Translations under genes and position numbers: made by a program | Notes under the pieces: model-generated | What the model was told of the DNA's origin: nothing | Seen by the model: the letters and a program-made list of their open reading frames with translations, nothing else | The model's database searches: none | Assembly: GCA_004554775.1 (NCBI GenBank) | Contig: SFKI01000038.1 | Coordinates: 1-9,304 of the forward strand | Source of the DNA: Subdoligranulum variabile | GTDB lineage: Bacteria > Bacillota > Clostridia > Oscillospirales > Ruminococcaceae | Direction: 5' to 3' | Length of the DNA: 9,304 nt | Shown: one piece after another, positions 5,483 through 9,304 of the stretch | Numbering within the stretch: the first letter of the stretch is position 1 | How the letters are laid out: each line of letters opens with the position of its first letter

Positions 5483-5792
5483 ACTGATCCCCCTCTATCT
5501 TATCGGGCATCGGCCCAAATGCGCCGTCCAGGCACAAGTCTGTGGCCGCAATGATGATGGCCATGGCTGTGTGATTCAGCGATTCCAGGGTATCCAGATC
5601 GCCAGCGTTCCTGCGCTGCCCGGCGCATTTTTGCGTGGCCATGCGCACATACCGCGCCACATTGTTTTTAAGCGACTGCTCCCGCTGATCCTCCGTCAGC
5701 TTATACTCACGCGCCTCACGCAATTTGGCCGACAAAAACCACATGGAGCCGCACGCGTCCTTTTGCCAATCAATCATTTGTGGCAGGCTCAT
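5457..5792 (-). CDS. Phage protein of unknown function
   Basis: A 111-residue soluble protein that I cannot assign. It opens MSLPQMIDWQKDACGSMWF, has a charged helical middle (SAKLREAREYKLTEDQREQ) and an alanine/isoleucine-rich helix at about 76-88 (TAMAIIIAATDLC), which is amphipathic rather than a clear membrane segment. The ATG at 5792 overlaps the preceding TGA as ATGA and has AAGGGGGG 6 nt upstream; the in-frame ATG at 5798 touches that site and is less likely. The 3' end overlaps the next gene by 26 bp. Confidence 0.65.
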   Translation of the reverse strand: MSLPQMIDWQKDACGSMWFLSAKLREAREYKLTEDQREQSLKNNVARYVRMATQKCAGQRRNAGDLDTLESLNHTAMAIIIAATDLCLDGAFGPMPDKIEGDQYVWNERGT

Positions 5793-5992
5793 ACGCATCC
5801 CCCCTTATAACTGTCGCCGTCCACCTTGAGCAGCCACGCCGCATTGCGCATCACGTTATTGATACATCCGGGGCATTCGCCGCTTTCGCTCTTGGCCGGG
5901 TACAGCGGGCAAACATCGCCGCATTCCTCGCGCGGGAACCGCGCATCGCTTGCGCAAAAGCTCAGCGCGTCGATGATCTCCTGTCGGGTCAT
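5789..5992 (-). CDS. Small Cys-rich phage protein with CxxC pairs
   Basis: A 67-residue protein beginning MTRQEIIDALSFCAS, with cysteines at 13, 24, 28, 40, 43 and 66. The layout (a short helix, then C-x3-C-P, about ten residues, C-P-x-C, then NNVMRNAAWLLK helix) matches a family of small phage proteins in Clostridia that probably bind one zinc ion. Function is unknown. The start at 5992 forms an ATGA overlap with the zinc-ribbon gene; upstream only a G-rich GGGGGGAT is present, so translation is likely coupled. A longer in-frame extension upstream exists but is antisense-shadow sequence of the neighbour's frame. Confidence 0.65.
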   Translation of the reverse strand: MTRQEIIDALSFCASDARFPREECGDVCPLYPAKSESGECPGCINNVMRNAAWLLKVDGDSYKGGCV

Positions 5993-6414
5993 TCCGTATC
6001 CCCCCATCCCGCCGCGTCCATTTCCGCCTGCGTGGGCTTGCGGAGCCAGATACGGAAAAGTTTGTTGTAGGTGGCACAATCTAATGCGCCTTTGCACATC
6101 ACGTCAGCACGTAAACGCGGATAACAGTCCTCTGGATCTTGCTTGTACCAATTTGGCTCAATCTCCATAAAGCATGGTATATCCCCGACTTCATCCGCAT
6201 CCAGCCCCTTGGCCTCATCCAGCGTCAGCGGCCTGTTGGGCGGCAGGTATCGCGCCTGGGCGGCGGAAAGAGCGGCGGCATCTGTATTGGCTGTCGGACT
6301 TGTGCTGCCACACTCCTGGCACACATAATATGCCGCTCCGAATGCATATCCATCATCCTGGCGATCAAGCTTCATCTCCGCCCCGCAGTACGGGCACAGC
6401 ACCTTGTCAGTCAT
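5989..6414 (-). CDS. Lar-like zinc-ribbon protein with C-terminal phage accessory domain
   Basis: A 141-residue two-part protein. Residues 1-50 form a zinc ribbon: CPYC at 7-10 and CQEC at 32-35, with YYVCQECGSTSPTANT resembling the restriction-alleviation (Lar)-like ribbons common in prophages. From residue 60 starts RPLTLDEAKGLDADEV, a segment seen repeatedly in clostridial phage accessory proteins where it usually ends with a tryptophan-rich RKP motif, here YNKLFRIWLRKP at 122-133. Lar family proteins modulate type I restriction, but a plain zinc-ribbon role is equally possible, so the functional transfer is weak. AAGGAGG sits 6 nt before the ATG at 6414. The stop forms ATGA with the next gene. 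Confidence 0.7.
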   Translation of the reverse strand: MTDKVLCPYCGAEMKLDRQDDGYAFGAAYYVCQECGSTSPTANTDAAALSAAQARYLPPNRPLTLDEAKGLDADEVGDIPCFMEIEPNWYKQDPEDCYPRLRADVMCKGALDCATYNKLFRIWLRKPTQAEMDAAGWGDTE

Positions 6415-6640
6415 GTTTGGCCTCCTTTTTATCCATCATCTCAAGCGCCCTGATCGCATCCTCACAGTACTGGATCGCCACGCCGTGATCGTTGCATTTT
6501 TCGTCTATTTCGTACCCTTCGTGCACGCTAGCTCCCTTCCTGAGCCTAAGCCAGTATGTAAGCGATCGCTCGTGCTTGGCTTTCAGGGCCTCAAAGTATT
6601 CCTTCCTGGCCTCTTTATACCCTACAACTTTTATCCCCAT
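6407..6640 (-). CDS. Small phage protein of unknown function
   Basis: A 77-residue protein that I do not recognise. It begins MGIKVVGYKEARKEYFEALK, followed by an Arg/Lys-rich middle (RSLTYWLRLRKGASV) and a C-terminal helix (YCEDAIRALEMMDKKEA); overall probably helical and charged, with two cysteines only. The ATG at 6640 is preferred because GGAGG lies 7 nt upstream; the ATG at 6646, which overlaps the micro-ORF stop, is only 1 nt from it. The gene ends in the start of the zinc-ribbon gene with an 8-bp overlap, so it belongs to the same coupled chain. Confidence 0.65.
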   Translation of the reverse strand: MGIKVVGYKEARKEYFEALKAKHERSLTYWLRLRKGASVHEGYEIDEKCNDHGVAIQYCEDAIRALEMMDKKEAKHD

Positions 6641-6642
6641 CC

Positions 6643-6723
6643 TCATTCCTCCCCCGCCGCAACAAGCGCGGCAACCGTCAGGCCGGGCAGCGCCCCGTCT
6701 ACAAATGCAATCATGATATACAT
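6643..6723 (-). CDS. Candidate 26-codon hydrophobic micro-ORF
   Basis: The ATG at 6723 has GGAGGT about 9 nt upstream, inside the end of the Gp37-like gene, and the TGA at 6645-6643 overlaps an ATG of the following gene as ATGA. The product is strongly hydrophobic (MYIMIAFVDGALPG, then TVAALVAAG and two Glu), so a single short membrane segment or a membrane-peripheral peptide is possible. It exactly fills the 82-bp space between neighbours. Start signal, overlap pattern and composition support a real gene; the short length keeps confidence moderate. Confidence 0.5.
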   Translation of the reverse strand: MYIMIAFVDGALPGLTVAALVAAGEE

Positions 6724-6728
6724 CGCAT

Positions 6729-7577
6729 TTACACCTCCCACGGCAATTCCTGCCGAAAGTCCGCGCCCATCAGCTCGCGCAAGCTGTCTTTCATAAACAC
6801 CTTCATGCCAGTGATCTGCGTAGCTTCAACAATGTTTTCCACCCATTCCCGCTTTGGAACGATCTTGCCTTTGCGATTGCCCGTTTCTGCGCCAACAATA
6901 ACCCACTCTGCGACGCCGAAGCTGCCAATCCCAACGTCCAGCGGTTCAAGCAGCGGCTCTATGCTCACAAATGCGTTCCAGTGGACGCTGCCGGCGAAAA
7001 AGGATTCACCCTTCCGCGTGATTGTAGAACCGTACCAGAAGTTCTTGGCATCTGGCAGCCAGCCATCATCCGCTATTTTGCAATACCGCGTCGGATTTTT
7101 CGTCAGAAACAGATACCTGTGCCACGGTGCAGCATCACAAGCCTTAAACACCTCCGCAATCCACTCGTCTGGCACCCACTCCCCGAACAGGTCTGCCATG
7201 GAACACACAAAGATTGTGCGCGGCTTTTTCCAGCGTTGCGGTTCTTTTAGCTTGTAGCGGTGGAATGTGGGGTCGAATGAATACGGATACGGTTTTACCT
7301 TTCCACGGTATCCGCTCGGCGGATCAAACACAGCGCACTCGATTTCCGGTTCGTCCAACACATGGCATTTCCTGTTGCTGTGCCTTGCATAATCTCCCAT
7401 CAACCCCCTCTCGCCAACATTTTTACGCCAGCTTGTATCCGGCGGCAAGTCGAGCCGCCAACACCCGCCAAATCGCTCTGAAATCCTCCGCGCATAGCAG
7501 TATTTGCAGCCATGCAGGCAACCGGTTACGGGGTTCCATGTGCTGTCGCACCAGTCGATCTTGGTTTTAGCACCCAT
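6729..7577 (-). CDS. Phage Gp37/Gp68 family protein (DUF5131), radical-SAM-like
   Basis: A 282-residue member of the phage Gp37/Gp68 (DUF5131) family. The start is typical: TKIDWCDSTWNPVTGC at 5-20, leading into C20-x3-C24-x2-C27 (CLHGCKYCYA), the spacing of a radical-SAM [4Fe-4S] cluster. Further conserved-looking blocks are FVCSMADLFGEWVPDEW in the middle, FLTKNP, YGSTIT, VSIEPLLEPLD and the glycine-rich WVIVGAETG near the C-terminus, compatible with a TIM-barrel radical-SAM fold. An insertion rich in Cys and Tyr (about residues 38-100) follows the cluster motif. The reaction of the family is unknown to me; the usual three-Cys-motif partner (TcmP) gene is not seen here. The ATG at 7577 has GGAGG 8 nt upstream, better than the TTG at 7583. 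The stop TAA is 5 nt before the micro-ORF start. Confidence 0.85.
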   Translation of the reverse strand: MGAKTKIDWCDSTWNPVTGCLHGCKYCYARRISERFGGCWRLDLPPDTSWRKNVGERGLMGDYARHSNRKCHVLDEPEIECAVFDPPSGYRGKVKPYPYSFDPTFHRYKLKEPQRWKKPRTIFVCSMADLFGEWVPDEWIAEVFKACDAAPWHRYLFLTKNPTRYCKIADDGWLPDAKNFWYGSTITRKGESFFAGSVHWNAFVSIEPLLEPLDVGIGSFGVAEWVIVGAETGNRKGKIVPKREWVENIVEATQITGMKVFMKDSLRELMGADFRQELPWEV

Positions 7578-7644
7578 CGTCAATGCCTCCTTTGGTTTCT
7601 TGTGCCTCAGCTCGGCCGATAATCAGGCAGAGCAGGTTACTCAT
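7567..7644 (-). CDS. Candidate 25-codon micro-ORF
   Basis: The ATG at 7644 follows GGAGGTGGAGG, a near-ideal ribosome site, and overlaps the last codons of the DUF551 gene (stop at 7637). The 25-residue product starts MSNLLCLIIGRAEAQ and then becomes polar, ending at TAA 7567, 11 bp inside the next gene (start 7577). The short hydrophobic start could insert in a membrane. It fills the only gap between two real genes and has the same spacing logic as its neighbours, but with so few codons it could also be a leader that couples translation of the Gp37-like gene. Confidence 0.4.
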   Translation of the reverse strand: MSNLLCLIIGRAEAQETKGGIDDGC

Positions 7645-7981
7645 CCTCCACCTCCGGCGCATCGGGCAGCGGCATCCAGTGGGTGACGATCGGCTCCTCA
7701 AAGTAGCTCCATCCGTCGATCCTCCAATTGCTACCGGGCGTAGGCCGCCCCCAGAAGTTATGCTCGCCCTTCGGGTCTGCTTCTACTTCTCCCACTGCGC
7801 CCAGATACATCCCGTGCTGTTTGCATCCCTCGCGCTCGGGGATATACAGCAATACCTTTTCGCCATTCGCCGGCATCCTCTCCTTGACGCTGATCCACTT
7901 CGGCATTTCCGCCACCGCGTCGTTCCAGCCCCGGCAGTAGTCGATGCTACCGTACATCGACACCGTTTTATACTCAAGCAT
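7637..7981 (-). CDS. DUF551 domain protein
   Basis: A 114-residue protein with both hallmarks of DUF551: WISVKERMP at residues 29-37 and THWMPLPDAPE near the C-terminus (100-110). Between them is a beta-rich core with VLLYIPE and the conserved aromatic stretch GSNWRIDGWSYF. DUF551 proteins are common in phage and prophage early regions; no biochemical role is established. The N-terminal 28 residues (YCRGWNDAVAEMP) are a short helix often fused before this domain. An ATG at 7990 directly abuts the GGAGG, too close for initiation; the ATG at 7981 has GGAGG 9 nt upstream and is preferred. The gene overlaps the end of the MazG-like gene by 8 bp, consistent with coupling. Confidence 0.85.
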   Translation of the reverse strand: MLEYKTVSMYGSIDYCRGWNDAVAEMPKWISVKERMPANGEKVLLYIPEREGCKQHGMYLGAVGEVEADPKGEHNFWGRPTPGSNWRIDGWSYFEEPIVTHWMPLPDAPEVEDE

Positions 7982-8330
7982 TTTTGTCATCCTCCTGTCC
8001 AGCGTCCATCTGTTCCCTGTTCATGCTCCGCTCCGGGTCAAAGCCAGCCGGATACCGCCGCTTTAGCTTGGCGATGTTTTGCAGCAGGATATCTTCCAGC
8101 GATACGCCCAGCCCGGACGCGGCCTCAGCCAGGTACCAGGCGCAGTCGCCCAATTCCTCGATCATGTGCTCCCTGTCCAGCGCGTGCCCCTGAAACAGCG
8201 CCTTTTTCATCACGTCGCACACCTCGCCGCATTCCCCGGCCAGCCCCAGGCAGGCGTTTTCCAGCTTGTCCGATGGCCGTTTTGTGTTCGCTGTCCGCTG
8301 CGCCAGCTTTTGATACTCGTTTATCGTCAT
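7974..8330 (-). CDS. MazG-like nucleotide pyrophosphohydrolase
   Basis: A 118-residue all-alpha NTP-PPase-superfamily protein. The first helix starts TINEYQKLAQRT, and the metal-binding motifs are visible as GLAGECGEV at 29-37 (E33 and E36, the EXXE pair) and EELGDCAWYLA at 58-68 (E59 and D62, the EXXD pair). Such enzymes hydrolyse (d)NTPs to monophosphate plus pyrophosphate; in phages they may clean nucleotide pools, remove unwanted nucleotides or lower (p)ppGpp, but the substrate cannot be read from sequence. The ATG at 8330 was chosen because GGAGG lies 10 nt upstream and it forms an ATGA overlap with the previous gene; the frame stays open further upstream, but that part is a shadow of the neighbour. 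The tail after residue 100 is charged and without known motif. In a phage using modified bases, a MazG-like enzyme could also guard the dNTP pool. Confidence 0.85.
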   Translation of the reverse strand: MTINEYQKLAQRTANTKRPSDKLENACLGLAGECGEVCDVMKKALFQGHALDREHMIEELGDCAWYLAEAASGLGVSLEDILLQNIAKLKRRYPAGFDPERSMNREQMDAGQEDDKNA

Positions 8331-8656
8331 GCGGTTAATTCCTCCTTCTCCGCCCGATAGCGCCGTCTTTTGCGCTCCGAGTGTTTTTCTTTCAGCTTCC
8401 GCTCCCGGCGGATTTCCTCCGTGATCAGCGGCGCGGCGGCCAGCTCGTACCCGCGCCAGCCATGCTTTTGTTTTTTCACGCGCTCCCGCAGCATCCGGCA
8501 ATAGATGCGCCCATACTCGCAATGGTCTGCGCACTCGCACGCCCAGCAAACGCTGCGTACACCCTCGCACAGGTAGTGCTCACCCAGGCTGCGGATGGTG
8601 ATATTGGCGGGCGGGAGATAGCTTTCCTCGTGGACAATCCCCTTGTGGCTCGGCAT
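8327..8656 (-). CDS. Small Cys-rich phage protein with basic C-terminal helix, unknown function
   Basis: A 109-residue protein that I do not recognise. The segment around residues 30-53 holds six cysteines (LCEG...CWACECADHC...YC), enough for one zinc-binding knuckle. The last third (EEIRRERKLKEKHSERKRRRY) is highly charged and probably one long basic helix, consistent with nucleic-acid or protein binding. Two starts are possible: GTG at 8662, which overlaps the upstream TGA as GTGA, and ATG at 8656, used here; neither has a strong ribosome site, so translation is probably coupled to the initiator gene. Its own stop overlaps the MazG-like start as ATGA. Its place between initiator and MazG-like genes marks it as early/replication-linked. 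Confidence 0.7.
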   Translation of the reverse strand: MPSHKGIVHEESYLPPANITIRSLGEHYLCEGVRSVCWACECADHCEYGRIYCRMLRERVKKQKHGWRGYELAAAPLITEEIRRERKLKEKHSERKRRRYRAEKEELTA

Positions 8657-8658
8657 GA

Positions 8659-9304
8659 TCACGCCCCCATTCCGGCCGCTTCCCGCAACAAATCGTCGGT
8701 GTGGCTGTTTAATTCCTCGTCGCTATACTCTCGCTGGGTATAGTTGGCAATTGTGGGTCTTCCGTTGTTTACGCGCCGGGTCTTGTGTTCATCGTCCACG
8801 TAGCCCTGCTGTTTCCAGCTGCGCAAAATGCCTTTAACGTACCCCCACGTTTGGGATTTGCCATCGGCGGCGCGCCGCATGGCGCGGATGAGGGTATCCA
8901 GCCCGTGCTCAGCGGCCAGATCGCGCGCCGTCAGCATATTGACCGGGGCGAAAGGCAAGCCGCATTCCCGCGCGGTCTGCTCGATCTGTTGATCACGGTC
9001 GAGTGCGGCACTGACATCCGCGTCCGACAAGCCAAACGGCATGGCAGGCGGAGCAGGCGCATCCTCGCGCGCACGCGTTATTACGCCTCCGCATTTGGAT
9101 TCGGATTCGGATTGGATTGGATTACGAGCACATTTGTTATCATCTGATATCACATGATTACAATTGATATCAGATGATAGATGTTGCGTGCATCCATCTT
9201 CCTTTGCCGGGTATTTGCTCTTTTTCGCACGGATTTGCTGATGGCGCTCCCACGTCCGCAGTTGCAGGATCGAACGACCAGATACATCGTATAGATCGAT
9301 CAAG
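8659..9304 (-). CDS. DnaD-like phage replication initiator / replisome organizer, 5' truncated by the window edge
   Basis: This is the C-terminal 214 codons of a phage replication protein; the first visible in-frame TTG is probably internal, because the N-terminal winged-helix domain usual in this family is missing and the reading frame continues past the edge. Residues 2-32 (IDLYDVSGR...TWERHQQIRAKKSKYP) match the typical end of the N-terminal domain in clostridial phage initiators. Residues 40-85 are a low-complexity linker. Residues ~110-170 look like the DnaD C-terminal domain, with the signature WGYVKGILRSWKQQGY at 153-168. Family members bind the phage origin and help load the replicative helicase. 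The linker-coding DNA carries an inverted repeat and iteron-like repeats at 9138-9179, as in phages whose origin lies inside the initiator gene. The stop TGA overlaps a possible GTG start of the next gene. No helicase-loader gene follows directly. The DnaD assignment is by recognition of motifs, without a profile search. Confidence 0.75.
   Translation of the reverse strand, partial: LIDLYDVSGRSILQLRTWERHQQIRAKKSKYPAKEDGCTQHLSSDINCNHVISDDNKCARNPIQSESESKCGGVITRAREDAPAPPAMPFGLSDADVSAALDRDQQIEQTARECGLPFAPVNMLTARDLAAEHGLDTLIRAMRRAADGKSQTWGYVKGILRSWKQQGYVDDEHKTRRVNNGRPTIANYTQREYSDEELNSHTDDLLREAAGMGA
9097..9123. repeat. Five tandem GGATT(C) units beside the inverted repeat
   Basis: Read on the plus strand, GGATTC occurs at 9097 and 9103, followed by GGATT at 9109, 9114 and 9119, without interruption. 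The array lies 14 bp from the 15-bp inverted repeat and encodes the Ser-Glu-rich linker stretch NPIQSESESK of the initiator. It could be part of the origin (accessory binding sites or an unwinding element) or simple slippage in an unconstrained linker; position next to the other repeats favours the former. Confidence 0.55.
9138..9179. repeat. Perfect 15-bp inverted repeat with two iteron-like direct repeats; candidate replication origin core
   Basis: The arms TATCATCTGATATCA (9138-9152) and TGATATCAGATGATA (9165-9179) are exact reverse complements around a 12-bp spacer. The same block also reads as direct repeats: TGATATCACATGAT (9145-9158) and TGATATCAGATGAT (9165-9178) match at 13 of 14 positions with start points exactly 20 bp apart, about two helical turns. 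Each contains the palindrome TGATATCA. The island is AT-rich in an otherwise GC-rich gene and sits in the linker-coding part of the initiator gene, the usual place for phage origins bound by their own replisome organizer. The repeats are seen directly; origin function is inferred. Confidence 0.7.

Noticed and set aside
8331..8570. 80-residue N-terminal extension of the MazG-like gene
   Set aside because: Arg/Ala/Gly-rich shadow of the neighbouring Cys-rich gene; the internal ATG at 8330 has GGAGG and an ATGA overlap.
1..9304. CRISPR array, tRNA/rRNA, insertion sequence, integrase or attachment site
   Set aside because: No regular spaced repeats, cloverleaf-like sequences, transposase or recombinase motifs were seen on either strand.

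Overview
The window is part of a tailed-phage genome, most likely a prophage, from a Gram-positive, moderately high-GC anaerobe such as a gut Clostridia/Oscillospirales-type bacterium. The reasons are: every gene lies on the minus strand in one tightly packed array; nearly every start has a strong GGAGG-type ribosome site; stops and starts overlap as ATGA or GTGA; and the protein families (DnaD-like initiator, MazG-like, DUF551, Gp37/Gp68, ArpU/DUF1492-like regulator, ParB-like, small-terminase candidate) are those of clostridial siphophage-type prophages. No integrase, tRNA, att site or CRISPR array is visible. The host assignment is inference from style only.

Transcription runs right to left. 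At the right edge (9304-8659) is the 3' part of a DnaD-like replication initiator. It contains an AT-rich island with a perfect 15-bp inverted repeat, two near-identical 14-bp iteron-like repeats 20 bp apart, and five tandem GGATT units, which together look like a phage origin inside the initiator gene. From 8656 to 4260 follows the early/accessory block of small translationally coupled genes: a Cys-rich protein, a MazG-like nucleotide pyrophosphohydrolase, a DUF551 protein, a Gp37/Gp68 (DUF5131) protein with a radical-SAM-like CX3CX2C motif, several zinc-ribbon or Cys-rich mini-proteins, a YopX-like protein, and two candidate micro-ORFs of 25-26 codons.

From 4206 to 3673 is an ArpU/DUF1492-like sigma-region-4-type regulator, the likely early-to-late switch. 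After it comes the largest gene-free stretch (3515-3672), holding a perfect TATAAT on the minus strand and four successive hairpins, two of them followed by T6 tracts. A GC-rich hairpin also precedes the regulator gene, overlapping the start region of a consensus-like promoter that points the other way.

From 3514 to the left edge lies a DNA-processing/packaging entry module: metallophosphoesterase, single-HKD phospholipase D-like protein, ParB-like protein, a protein resembling the TET-associated glycosyltransferases (TAGT) linked to phage DNA base hypermodification, a KGG-type small protein that is a candidate small terminase, and the first codons of the next gene. The likely logic is replication first, then small host-takeover or metabolic genes, then the activator, then DNA modification/processing and packaging.
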